From positions 1 to 28,092 of the forward strand of contig CAQIBN010000015.1 of assembly GCA_948805675.1 (NCBI GenBank): 28,092 nt of DNA, in the 5' to 3' direction. Shown piece after piece: positions 6,644 through 14,781 of the stretch (position 1 is the first letter of the stretch; each line of letters starts with the position of its first letter). This DNA is from an uncultured Clostridia bacterium. GTDB lineage: Bacteria > Bacillota > Clostridia > TANB77 > CAG-508. The translations under genes and the position numbers were made by a program. A model generated the notes under the pieces. The model did not search any database. It saw nothing but the letters and a program-made list of their open reading frames with translations, and was not told the DNA's origin.

Positions 6644-8371
6644 TTATTTGTTAGCTAAGTTATTAATTTCTTGTTTTAAATTTTGTAATTTTAATTCTGC
6701 ATCTTCCATAGAATTTCCTTTAACACCTACATAGAATTTTATTTTTGGCTCTGTTCCAGATGGTCTAACACAACACCATGCTGAATCTTCTAAATCATAA
6801 TATAAAACATTTGACTTTGGTAAATTTGTATTATATTCTTCACCATCTAAATAATTAAATATCTTCCCTATATTATAATCTCTCATAGCTTCAACTTTAT
6901 ATTCTGATATTTCTTTTAAAGGATTATCTCTAAGGCTTTCTAATATAGATTTAATTTTTTCAGCCCCTTCGATACCTTTCATTGTTACTGAAACTAACCC
7001 TTCTTTATAATATCCATATTTCTCATATATATTAATCATTTGATCCCATAAAGTCATTCCTTTTGATTTGTAATATGCCATAGCTTCACAAAGTGCCATT
7101 ACTGCAGCTATTGCATCTTTATCTCTTGCATGTGTTCCAATCAAACATCCATAACTTTCTTCAAATCCAAACAAATATTCATAAGTATTATTTTGTTCAA
7201 ATAACTTTATTTGCTCTCCTATGTATTTAAATCCAGTTAATACCTCTATTAGTTTAATATTATATTCTTTAGTAATTGCATCTGCCATATTAGAAGATAC
7301 AATTGTTTTTATAAGAGCCCCATTACTTGGCAATATTCCCTTCTCCCTTTTTTGTGATAGTTCATATTCTGCAATTAATAATCCAGACATATTTCCAGTA
7401 AAAGATTTATATTCTCCAGTTTTAGAGTCTTTTGCATAAACTCCTAATCTATCAGCATCTGGATCTGTAGCAAGAATAATATCTGCGTCTACCTTTTTAC
7501 CTAACTTTAATGCAAGTTCAAATGCTTTTTCATCTTCTGGATTTGGATAATTTACTGTTGAAAAATCTGCATCAGGTAATTCTTGCTCTGGAACTACATA
7601 CACATTTTCAAATCCTAATTCTCTTAATATTCTTTGTACAGGCAAATTACCTGTTCCATGTAAAGGTGTATATACTATCTTTAAATCTTTTTGTACTTTA
7701 GAAATTATCTCTTTATTTAATACTAATTTTTTTAACTCATTAATATATTCATTATCTATTTCTTTTCCAATTATATTATATAATCCTTTTTCTATAGCTT
7801 CTGACTCTGATATTGTTTTTATTTCCTTATAATCTGTAACATTATTAACTTCTGTTATAATCTCTTTATCTCTTGGGCTAACTATTTGAGCTCCATCTTC
7901 CCAATAAACTTTATATCCATTATATTCTGGTGGGTTATGGCTCGCAGTTATTACTATACCTGCAATACATCCTAATCTTCTAACTGAAAATGATAGTTCT
8001 GGAGTTGGTCTTAATGAGTCAAATATATATGTTTTTATTCCATTACCATTCAAACATAATGCTACTTCTTTGCTAAATTCTGGTGACATTCTCCTAGAGT
8101 CAAATGCAATAACTACACCTTTATCTTCTGCATTTTGCTTTAAAATATAATTTGCTAATCCTTGTGTTGCTTTTGTTACAGTATATTTATTCATACGATT
8201 TGTACCAGCACCAATAATTCCTCTTAATCCAGCTGTTCCAAATTCTAAATCTTTATAAAACCTATCTTTTATCTCATTTTCACATTCCTTAATTGCTAAT
8301 AATTCCTTTTTTGTTTCATCATCAAAAATTTCTCCATTACACCACTCTTCATATTTTTTTAAATACTCCAT
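6644..8371 (-). CDS. Phosphoglucomutase / phosphomannomutase family protein
   Basis: This is a 575-residue alpha-D-phosphohexomutase that interconverts hexose 1- and 6-phosphates through a phosphoserine. Visible motifs: the catalytic loop ITASHNPPEYNG with Ser144, the magnesium loop ATDPDADRLG, the sugar-binding GFEESYG loop and the phosphate-binding RPSGTEPKIK near the C-terminus. The N-terminal extension (EEWCNGEIFDD...FGTAGLRGIIGAGTNRMN) marks the long PgcA/PGM2-type branch of Firmicutes. The ribosome site AAGGTGG precedes the ATG. The upstream neighbour on the same strand is a UDP-sugar pyrophosphorylase, which uses hexose 1-phosphate, so the pair could make UDP-glucose or a related nucleotide sugar; this is inference. 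A strong hairpin at 8514-8547 separates their transcripts. Confidence 0.93.
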   Translation of the reverse strand: MEYLKKYEEWCNGEIFDDETKKELLAIKECENEIKDRFYKDLEFGTAGLRGIIGAGTNRMNKYTVTKATQGLANYILKQNAEDKGVVIAFDSRRMSPEFSKEVALCLNGNGIKTYIFDSLRPTPELSFSVRRLGCIAGIVITASHNPPEYNGYKVYWEDGAQIVSPRDKEIITEVNNVTDYKEIKTISESEAIEKGLYNIIGKEIDNEYINELKKLVLNKEIISKVQKDLKIVYTPLHGTGNLPVQRILRELGFENVYVVPEQELPDADFSTVNYPNPEDEKAFELALKLGKKVDADIILATDPDADRLGVYAKDSKTGEYKSFTGNMSGLLIAEYELSQKREKGILPSNGALIKTIVSSNMADAITKEYNIKLIEVLTGFKYIGEQIKLFEQNNTYEYLFGFEESYGCLIGTHARDKDAIAAVMALCEAMAYYKSKGMTLWDQMINIYEKYGYYKEGLVSVTMKGIEGAEKIKSILESLRDNPLKEISEYKVEAMRDYNIGKIFNYLDGEEYNTNLPKSNVLYYDLEDSAWCCVRPSGTEPKIKFYVGVKGNSMEDAELKLQNLKQEINNLANK

Positions 8372-8513
8372 CTCATATCCACCTTTCTAATACATTTAAA
8401 AATATTTCAATTATTGCTTTTGTATTACACAATAAAGTTACATATTTTTGACATTATTCTGTATAAAACAATTAAATATTTTATTTTTCTTAAATACTTT
8501 TTTACTATAAAAC

Positions 8514-8547
8514 AAAATGCTCCTATTTATATAAATAAAAGCATTTT
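8514..8547 (-). terminator. Terminator of the UDP-sugar pyrophosphorylase gene
   Basis: AAAATGCT pairs with AGCATTTT, with an inner self-complementary TATTTATATAAATA continuing the stem. GTTTTAT follows on the minus strand. It lies 15 nt after the stop codon. Confidence 0.7.
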
Positions 8548-8562
8548 ATACTCTAAAAGTTA

Positions 8563-9804
8563 TTAATTTTTATGAAAGTTTTTATATAACTCTCTTGCAG
8601 TTTCAGGACTATCTACTCCCTCTGCATTCTTTACAGGTGCAAATTCTTCTTCTCTTTTTACTCTCATAATTGCCATATCGTTTAAAGACTCAAAAGCGTC
8701 AAATAAAAATGCTTCAAATTTATATGCATTTGGCTTTTCTGGAACTACTAGTTCTCCTTTTTCATTAATATATTTAGCTTTCTTAAAAGCACTATGATAA
8801 GGTAATTTATTTTTACTAATCTCATCTATCGCCTTCACACTAAATAGATTACATAATATATGTGATTCACCATATATTAATTCACCATTCTCATTTTTTG
8901 CCTCTGCCATTTCATTAGTTATCTCTGTATATTCAATTACACTTGGCTTTCCATTTCTTTTACAAAAAACCCCTACTCTCTCTTTTGGTCCTGCTTTAAC
9001 AACACTTTTGCCTGCTGCTGGAACATTATTTGCAATAGACATTCCTATTAATACAGAATCTACCATATTTGCTAGTACATTATCTACTCCTCCAATAAAT
9101 GCCCATTCAATTCCTTTTTGTTTCATATCATCTATAACTGCATCTTTTCTCATAGATTCAAAGACTCCTCCATGTCCATCTGCGGCTTCCTTAATTAATC
9201 CATTTTCATCAATCATTAGTTTTCCTTTAGTATCACACATTGGTAATTGTCCCTGCTTAAAAAACATCACTTTATTTTTATCATATCCAAAGTAATTATT
9301 TTCTTCAAAAAACTCTACAGTTTGTCTATTATTTTCTTCACTTGTCATAATATACCATTGTACATATGTTCCATAATCTTCTTTAGCCTTTTTTAGAGTA
9401 TCACATAAAATCTCAAATATAGATTTATGTGAATCCAAACCTAAATCATATGTTCCCTTTGGACCTTTATGTCCAAGTCTTGTTCCTTGACCTCCAGCCA
9501 TTGTAACAACTGCAAATTTATCATTTTTTATTATATCTGTTCCTATAGTATTAAACTTTTTAAAATCTTCATTACTTATTTTATCTTTTTCTAAATAATT
9601 AATTGGTTCTATTTTTGAATTTCCAAATTCAACTTCATGCTTAGTATTTTCATATAAACTACCTATTTGCTCAAAATCAATATTCAAAATTTGATTAATT
9701 AATTTATTTTGTTTTTCTTCTGATAATTTATCATAAAAATTTAAAATATGCTCTTGATTATACTTTTCTAGAATTCCCTTTGCTTTTAAAAATTCATCAT
9801 TCAT
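8563..9804 (-). CDS. UDPGP-family UTP-sugar-1-phosphate uridylyltransferase
   Basis: This 413-residue protein carries the eukaryote-like UDPGP signature MAGGQGTRLGHKGPKGTYDLG at residues 102-121 (nucleotide-binding GG-GTRLG and the PKG lysine). Further on are WYIMTSEEN, FFKQGQLPMCD and GHGGVFES, which line the active site in UDP-N-acetylhexosamine pyrophosphorylases (AGX/UAP type), and GGVDNVLANMVD, the metal-binding part. It makes a UDP-sugar and pyrophosphate from UTP and a hexose or N-acetylhexosamine 1-phosphate; the exact sugar cannot be told. The start has AAAGGAG at good spacing. It precedes the phosphohexomutase gene on the same strand. It differs from the GalU/GlmU type normally used by bacteria, which are expected elsewhere in the genome. 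Confidence 0.88.
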   Translation of the reverse strand: MNDEFLKAKGILEKYNQEHILNFYDKLSEEKQNKLINQILNIDFEQIGSLYENTKHEVEFGNSKIEPINYLEKDKISNEDFKKFNTIGTDIIKNDKFAVVTMAGGQGTRLGHKGPKGTYDLGLDSHKSIFEILCDTLKKAKEDYGTYVQWYIMTSEENNRQTVEFFEENNYFGYDKNKVMFFKQGQLPMCDTKGKLMIDENGLIKEAADGHGGVFESMRKDAVIDDMKQKGIEWAFIGGVDNVLANMVDSVLIGMSIANNVPAAGKSVVKAGPKERVGVFCKRNGKPSVIEYTEITNEMAEAKNENGELIYGESHILCNLFSVKAIDEISKNKLPYHSAFKKAKYINEKGELVVPEKPNAYKFEAFLFDAFESLNDMAIMRVKREEEFAPVKNAEGVDSPETARELYKNFHKN

Positions 9805-9955
9805 ATATATACTCCTTTCATATTGCTATGATATAAAATAGGCTTTTATGCCAATATGTTATTATATATTATAATAATATTTTTTATAAGTCAAATATTT
9901 TTTGTAATATTAAAATATATGAAAATTTTATACTTATAGTTTTTGAGTATGATTT

Positions 9956-10128
9956 AGAACAATAGCAGGCTGAATTATATTTCATACTTAATTGCCCCTC
10001 TTACAGCCCACGTTTAATTGTTTGTGCACCAATTTTCGTAAAAAATTGTGTGCAATTATTTTATATAATAGGAAATCCTCTATTAGTTAAATTTTACTCT
10101 AAACTCGAACTTTCCTATTATATAAAAT
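9956..10128. repeat. Dispersed intergenic repeat, copy C
   Basis: This copy has the best-preserved terminal dyad of the three: TTTTATATAATAGGAAA faces TTTCCTATTATATAAAA with about 35 nt between. It also has the inner hairpin CAATTTT-CGTA-AAAAATTG and the GTTTGTG / TTGTGTGCAATTA blocks. It abuts the terminator of the 10234-10722 gene and lies 150 bp upstream of the UDPGP gene start. No gene is seen in the rest of this gap. Confidence 0.8.
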
Positions 10129-10129
10129 A

Positions 10130-10180
10130 ATATAGACCAGTAAATATAATAATTTTAAACTTATATTTACTAGTCTATAT
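10130..10180 (-). terminator. Terminator of the 10234-10722 gene
   Basis: A 20-bp stem with one mismatch (ATATAGACCAGTAAATATAA facing TTATATTTACTAGTCTATAT) and an 11-nt loop. On the minus strand it runs into the TTATTTTATATAA end of repeat copy C. Confidence 0.7.
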
Positions 10181-10233
10181 TTAGATATACTAAAAATAGT
10201 AATATATTATAAATAAATTACCTTTTATTTACT

Positions 10234-10722
10234 TTAAACTGTCTTTTTTATTTCATACTCTCCTGATGTATTTAATATACCATCATGCATTTTTATAATA
10301 TCATACATTTTTTCATCATCTTTACCAATTTCGTAACAATCAACAATTTTAATAAATTTTCTTTGCACTCCTTTTTCTTTAATACAATTAAATAACTTTT
10401 CATTTGTATTTTCTATATAATCTTTATTACCATTTATAATAAATAAATTTTGCTTTTTATCATCTAGATTATTTTGTATATATTTTTCTATATTATTATT
10501 ATTATCATTCCAATTTATATTTAATATTTCATCTTCGTTTTTTAAATTAAGTCTTCCTATTAATGTTTCTATATTATTTTTCATATCTTTTTCTAAAATA
10601 GTGGTAATTTTAACGCCTTCATTAATTTCTCTGTTTATATAAGGTAATAGCATTACTGCCAAATGCCAATCACTTACATAAAAATTACAAAATTTCTTAA
10701 TGTTATCATTCGTATACCCCAT
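10234..10722 (-). CDS. Conserved-looking protein of unknown function
   Basis: The 162-residue protein has no signal peptide or membrane segment. Its N-terminus (FCNFYVSDWHLAVMLLPYINREINEGVKITTILE) is well structured and looks like clostridial hypothetical proteins I have seen, but I cannot name a family. The middle (70-95) is rich in Asn and Asp. The C-terminal half has a hydrophobic strand pattern (LFIINGNKDYI, FIKIVDCYEI, MYDIIKMHDGILNTSGEYEIKK) compatible with an alpha/beta fold. The start has a strong AGGAGG site. The gene is divergent from spoIIR with 186 bp between, and a GGTA-N5-TACC palindrome lies just upstream of its start. A link with sporulation is possible from position only. Confidence 0.75.
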   Translation of the reverse strand: MGYTNDNIKKFCNFYVSDWHLAVMLLPYINREINEGVKITTILEKDMKNNIETLIGRLNLKNEDEILNINWNDNNNNIEKYIQNNLDDKKQNLFIINGNKDYIENTNEKLFNCIKEKGVQRKFIKIVDCYEIGKDDEKMYDIIKMHDGILNTSGEYEIKKTV

Positions 10723-10749
10723 ATTTCAAGCCTCCTAGCCTTTTATTAT

Positions 10750-10766
10750 ATGGTAAATATTACCAT
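10750..10766. promoter_or_regulatory. Palindrome ATGGTAA-N3-TTACCAT
   Basis: This operator-like dyad with the core GGTA-AATAT-TACC lies 28 bp upstream of the start of the 10234-10722 gene, in the divergent gap before spoIIR. The same GGTA-N5-TACC core occurs upstream of murA at 11800-11824. The binding factor is unknown. Confidence 0.35.
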
Positions 10767-10908
10767 TTTTACATTAACATGTCAATAATATTACAAATAA
10801 ATCGTACGAGTTATTTCGACATGAATTATTTTTTCCTTTTATGTATATTTTTATTAATTTAGTAAATAATTCTATTAAAATAATATTTTTAGAATTGGAG
10901 GATTTAAT

Positions 10909-11565
10909 TTGAAAAAAAATATAATAAATAAACTAAAACATACTTTAGTAATTATTTCTTTATTATTTATATACACATTAGTATGTGCATCATCATATGC
11001 AAATATAGTATCAAAAGATTTATCTGAAAGTGTATTTAGGCTTCATGTAATTGCAAATAGTGATAAACCAGATGACCAATCTCTAAAATTTAAAGTTCGT
11101 GATAATGTGTTATCTTATATGAATAATTTATGCTTAAATACAAAAACAAAAGAAGAAGCAATAAGAATAGCTAAAAATCATCAAGATGAATTTAATAAAA
11201 TAGCTAAACAAACTATAATAGATAATGGTTATAATTATGATGTTAATATAAAAATTGGTATTTTTGATTTTCCAACTAAACAATATGGAGATATATCATT
11301 TCCAGCTGGTAGCTATGATGCCTTAAGAATAGAAATTGGTGAAGCAAAAGGACAAAATTGGTGGTGTGTAATGTTCCCTCCTTTATGCTTTGTTGATATG
11401 ACATCTGGAGTTGTTCCTGATGAATCAAAAAAAACATTAGAGAGTTCTCTAGCATCTGAAGAAGAATATATCCTTATAAACGATAATAAATCTAATGATA
11501 TACAATTTAAGTTTAAATTAGTAGAATTGTTTCAAAATGTAAAAATAAAAACTGCACAAAATTAA
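10909..11565 (+). CDS. spoIIR: Stage II sporulation protein R
   Basis: This is a 218-residue SpoIIR. In known sporulation it is made in the forespore, is exported to the intermembrane space and triggers SpoIIGA to process pro-sigma-E in the mother cell. The N-terminus has a basic stretch and a hydrophobic segment (residues 12-30, ending in VCASSYA), consistent with a signal peptide or anchor. The family signature is clear: SVFRLHVIANSDKPDDQSLKFKVRDNVL (about 41-68), FDFPTKQYGDISFPAGSYDALRIEIGEAKGQNWWCVMFPPLCFVD. The gene starts with TTG at 10909, eight bases after GGAGG; no better ATG is available. It is followed by its own terminator. I see no convincing sigma-F promoter. Confidence 0.95.
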   Translation: MKKNIINKLKHTLVIISLLFIYTLVCASSYANIVSKDLSESVFRLHVIANSDKPDDQSLKFKVRDNVLSYMNNLCLNTKTKEEAIRIAKNHQDEFNKIAKQTIIDNGYNYDVNIKIGIFDFPTKQYGDISFPAGSYDALRIEIGEAKGQNWWCVMFPPLCFVDMTSGVVPDESKKTLESSLASEEEYILINDNKSNDIQFKFKLVELFQNVKIKTAQN

Positions 11566-11573
11566 GTTCAAGA

Positions 11574-11607
11574 ATAAAATCAAATACAGTCTTTGATTTT
11601 ATTTTTG
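11574..11607 (+). terminator. Terminator of spoIIR
   Basis: ATAAAATCAAA pairs with TTTGATTTTAT around a 7-nt loop and is followed by TTTT. It starts 8 nt after the spoIIR stop. Confidence 0.8.
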
Positions 11608-11799
11608 TTATATTATTTGTTACATATTAATTTTTAACATATAAGTCCTTTTTATTATAAATTAATTTTTACTATTAAGTATAAAAATTAAATATATTTT
11701 TTTATATTTATTTAATAATTTAATATATTTATCACCTTAATATATATATAAACTTTATTAATTAACTTTTCTAATATTTATATTCCCTTCTTTATATTT

Positions 11800-11824
11800 A
11801 CTATTGGTATAAATTACCAATAGT
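11800..11824. promoter_or_regulatory. Perfect dyad ACTATTGGTA-N5-TACCAATAGT
   Basis: This 10-bp perfect inverted repeat with a 5-nt spacer lies in the gap between spoIIR and murA, about 55 bp upstream of the murA promoter candidate. It looks like an operator. There is no T-run, so it is less likely to be a terminator. The remaining gap is AT-rich without visible genes. Confidence 0.45.
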
Positions 11825-11878
11825 GTTTGTTATTATAAAAGTCAATATTTACATATTAAATAAATTATAAAATTAATG

Positions 11879-11907
11879 TTGTAAAACGATAATATTTATG
11901 TTATAAA
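11879..11907 (+). promoter_or_regulatory. Candidate promoter of murA
   Basis: TTGTAA (11879-11884), a 17-bp spacer and TATAAA (11902-11907), about 45 bp upstream of the murA start. This resembles a housekeeping sigma-A promoter. Confidence 0.45.
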
Positions 11908-11952
11908 TTAAAAGAATTAACATTATAAATTGGATTTTTGGGGGTTAAAACT

Positions 11953-13227
11953 TTGGAAAAGTTAGTAATAAAAGGAAATACTCATTTAAAAGGTGATGTA
12001 ATAATAAGTGGAGCAAAAAATGCAGCAGTAGCAATACTACCTGCTACTTTATTAATAAATGGAATTTGTACAATAGATAATTTACCTAATATAAGTGATG
12101 TAAAAATATCTTGTCAAATATTAGAAGAGCTTGGTGCTAAAATAGAATGGAAAACCGAAAATGAAATCACTATAGATACAAGAAATATTTGTTGTTCTAA
12201 CGCACCTTTAGAAATGACAAGTAAATTTAGAGCTTCTTATTATTTAATAGGTTCATTACTTGGAAGATGTAAAGATGCAGTAGTTGGTCTTCCTGGAGGA
12301 TGTAACTTAGGTGCAAGGCCAATAGACCAACATATAAAAGGATTCGAGGCTTTAGGAGCTGTTGTTGATGTTAATAAAGGAAAAATTTCAGCATCTGCTA
12401 AAAAATTAGTTGGAACATCTATATATATGGATATTGTTTCTGTTGGTGCAACAATTAATATTATGCTTGCAAGTGTACTTGCAGAAGGCACAACTATTAT
12501 AGATAATGCTGCTAAAGAACCTCATATTGTTGATGTTGCAAATTTTTTAAATACAATGGGAGCAGATATTAGAGGTGCTGGTACTGATGTTATTAAAATT
12601 AATGGTGTAAAAGAATTAACAGGTAACTCTTCTTACAGTATAGTACCAGACCAGATAGAAGCAGGTACATTTATGTTTGCAGCAGTTGCTTCTAAAGGTG
12701 ACATAACAATAAGAAACTGTATAACAAAACATTTAGAATCTATTACTGCTAAAATTATAGAAATGGGTGCTAATGTTGATGCAAATGGTGATAAATTGAG
12801 AGTATGGACAAATAAACGACCAAATAAGGCAACAATAAAAACATTACCTTATCCTGGTTTTCCTACAGACCTTCAGCCACAAGCAGGAATATGCTTAGCA
12901 GTTGCAAATGGAACAAGTATTATAAATGAAAGCATTTGGGAATCTAGATTTCAATATACAGCAGAACTAAATAAAATGGGTGCTAAAATTACTCCTCAGG
13001 GAAAATCCGCTGTATTTGAAGGTGTAGAATCACTTTCAGCAGCACCTGTATATGCAACTGATTTAAGAGCAGGTGCAGCACTTATTATAGCAGGAATTAT
13101 TGCAGACGGCGAAACTGAGTTATATAATTTAAATCATATTGACCGTGGATATGAGAATATAGAAGAAAAATTTAGAAAACTTGGTGCTGATATAAAAAGA
13201 GTAACTTATGATGATAGCAAAGGATGA
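11953..13227 (+). CDS. murA: UDP-N-acetylglucosamine 1-carboxyvinyltransferase
   Basis: MurA transfers enolpyruvate from PEP to UDP-GlcNAc, the first committed step of peptidoglycan synthesis in the cytoplasm. The 424-residue protein begins MEKLVIKGNTHLKGDVIISGAKNAA, with Lys22-Asn23 of the active site, and has the catalytic Cys117 in LPGGCNLGARPIDQHI. The later PGFPTDLQPQ and GAALIIAGIIADGET blocks are also typical. The start chosen is the TTG at 11953, eight bases after GGGGG; an in-frame TTG at 11938 lies inside or before that site and adds residues not seen in the family. The YycJ-like gene follows almost without a gap, so murA, the MBL gene and rlmH form an operon. Confidence 0.95.
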   Translation: MEKLVIKGNTHLKGDVIISGAKNAAVAILPATLLINGICTIDNLPNISDVKISCQILEELGAKIEWKTENEITIDTRNICCSNAPLEMTSKFRASYYLIGSLLGRCKDAVVGLPGGCNLGARPIDQHIKGFEALGAVVDVNKGKISASAKKLVGTSIYMDIVSVGATINIMLASVLAEGTTIIDNAAKEPHIVDVANFLNTMGADIRGAGTDVIKINGVKELTGNSSYSIVPDQIEAGTFMFAAVASKGDITIRNCITKHLESITAKIIEMGANVDANGDKLRVWTNKRPNKATIKTLPYPGFPTDLQPQAGICLAVANGTSIINESIWESRFQYTAELNKMGAKITPQGKSAVFEGVESLSAAPVYATDLRAGAALIIAGIIADGETELYNLNHIDRGYENIEEKFRKLGADIKRVTYDDSKG

Positions 13228-13232
13228 AAAAA

Positions 13233-14024
13233 ATGTTTAAATTTTGTAGTTTATATAGTGGTAGCACAGGAAATAGTTTATTTATAGAAAGTAGTAATAC
13301 AAAAATTTTAGTAGATGCTGGTGAAAGTTGCAAAAAAATTGTACAGTCTTTATCTAATATTGATATTTCAATTGATTCTATTGATGGAATTATTGTAACA
13401 CATGAACATATTGATCATGTCAAAGGTCTTGGTACTATTTCAAAAAAATTCAACATTCCAGTATATGCTAATATTGAAACTTGGGATGCAATGCCATTAC
13501 AAAAAGATAAAATTGATATTACAAATATTCGTACATTCAATGTAAAAGAAACATTTGAAATAGGAGATTTAAAAATTAATCCATTTAGTATTCCTCATGA
13601 TGCGGCCAATCCCTGTGGATTTAATATATATTATAACAATAACAAAATAAGTATCGCTACAGACCTTGGACACATGAATTCAGAAATATTAAATAATTTA
13701 GAAAATAGCTCTTTTATATTGCTTGAGTCTAATTATGATTCAAATATACTTAAATGTTCTCCATATCCTTATCATTTAAAACAGCGAATATCTGGACCAA
13801 ATGGACACTTATCTAATGATATGGCAGGAAAAACCATTAGTCATCTCATTAATACAGGACTAAAGCAAGTAATGCTTGGGCATTTAAGTAAGGAAAATAA
13901 CTTTCCAGAGCTTGCATACAAAACTGTGGTAGAACGCTTAATTGAAAATAATTATGATGAATCTTCAATTAGATTGAGTGTTGCCCAACGTTTTACTCAG
14001 ACACCTTTAATTGATATAATTTAG
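13233..14024 (+). CDS. YycJ/WalJ-like metallo-beta-lactamase-fold hydrolase
   Basis: The protein is 263 residues from the ATG at 13233. An ATG three codons earlier at 13224 would overlap the murA stop and coincide with the likely ribosome site AAAGGATGA, so I prefer the later one. The N-terminus FCSLYSGSTGNSLFI is the hallmark of the YycJ/WalJ group. The metal site is THEHIDHVKG (about 57-66), followed by IPHDAANPCGF and SIATDLGHM, an ESNYD motif, and HLSNDMAGKTI and LGHLSKENNFPE near the C-terminus. Family members are MBL-fold nucleases linked to cell-wall regulation and DNA repair in Bacillus. Placement between murA and rlmH is consistent with the Firmicute rlmH neighbourhood. Confidence 0.9.
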   Translation: MFKFCSLYSGSTGNSLFIESSNTKILVDAGESCKKIVQSLSNIDISIDSIDGIIVTHEHIDHVKGLGTISKKFNIPVYANIETWDAMPLQKDKIDITNIRTFNVKETFEIGDLKINPFSIPHDAANPCGFNIYYNNNKISIATDLGHMNSEILNNLENSSFILLESNYDSNILKCSPYPYHLKQRISGPNGHLSNDMAGKTISHLINTGLKQVMLGHLSKENNFPELAYKTVVERLIENNYDESSIRLSVAQRFTQTPLIDII

Positions 14025-14035
14025 GAGATTAAAAT

Positions 14036-14518
14036 ATGTTACATATTAATATTATTTGTATTGGTAAAATAAAAGAACCCTTTTTTAAAGATGCTATTAA
14101 AGAATATAGTAAAAGATTAACAAAATATTGTAACCTTAAAATAATAGAATTATCTGATGAAAAAGTTCCTTTAAAGATAAATGATAAAATTACATCATCC
14201 ATAAAAGAAAAAGAATCTAATAATATGATTTCTAATTTACCAAAAGATAGTTATATAATTTGTTTAGACCTAAACGGAAAAAGTTATTCTTCTGAAGAAT
14301 TTGCAAATCATATAAGTGATATATCTATTAATATAAAAAGTAATATTACATTTATTATAGGAGGTACATTAGGAATTAGTTCTAAACTATTACAAATATG
14401 TGACGAAAAAATTTGTTTTTCTAAAATGACTTTTCCTCACCAGCTAATTAGAATATTTCTTTTAGAACAAATTTTTAGATCTTTTAAAATATTGAATGGT
14501 GAAACATACCATAGATAA
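14036..14518 (+). CDS. rlmH: 23S rRNA pseudouridine-1915 N3-methyltransferase
   Basis: This 160-residue SPOUT methylase is full length for RlmH, which methylates pseudouridine 1915 in helix 69 of 23S rRNA in assembled ribosomes. The N-terminus INIICIGKIKEPFFKDAIKEYSKRL and the knot region FIIGGTLGIS...MTFPHQLIRIFLLEQIFRSFKILNGETYHR are diagnostic; the C-terminal YH pair is part of the active site. It lies 11 bp after the MBL gene with AGGAG upstream, the last gene of the murA operon. A structured hairpin element follows at 14536-14605. Confidence 0.95.
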   Translation: MLHINIICIGKIKEPFFKDAIKEYSKRLTKYCNLKIIELSDEKVPLKINDKITSSIKEKESNNMISNLPKDSYIICLDLNGKSYSSEEFANHISDISINIKSNITFIIGGTLGISSKLLQICDEKICFSKMTFPHQLIRIFLLEQIFRSFKILNGETYHR

Positions 14519-14535
14519 TTTATATATATAATATT

Positions 14536-14605
14536 GTAGAGGAAGAATTATTAAATATTTTAACTTCGGGGGCACGAAAGAGATATTATACTCTCCTCTA
14601 CAAAA
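14536..14605. ncRNA. Candidate structured RNA element, possibly a terminator-like hairpin
   Basis: A 70-nt element is closed by a perfect 10-bp stem (TTGTAGAGGA / TCCTCTACAA). Inside lie a second stem (AATAT / ATATT) and an apical stem CTTCG...CGAAAG (14566-14582) capped by GGGGCA. It is markedly more GC-rich than its surroundings. It lies 18 nt after rlmH, in the convergent gap before spmB. There is no T-run, so it is not a standard intrinsic terminator. Strand and function are unknown and I do not recognise a known RNA family. Confidence 0.35.
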
Positions 14606-14781
14606 TTAATAACAATATTATTTAATTTTTTTGAGAAATTTAGATATAATTTTTATAATAATTTTTTTTATGATAAAATACATAGAAAAAAATAATAAGA
14701 ATTTAAAAAACATATTTGACTTCCTTAGAAAAAATTATAAATACATATTACAATCTCTTTTTAAGAAAGTCAAGAAAAACT

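Noticed and set aside
3342..10128. The three-copy repeat as a CRISPR array or riboswitch
   Set aside because: The copies are kilobases apart with no spacers. Copy A lies between convergent genes, so it cannot be a leader of a downstream gene in either orientation.
11938..11952. Upstream TTG at 11938 as the murA start
   Set aside because: It overlaps the GGGGG ribosome site and adds residues absent from the family; TTG at 11953 has correct spacing and gives the typical MEKLVIKG start.
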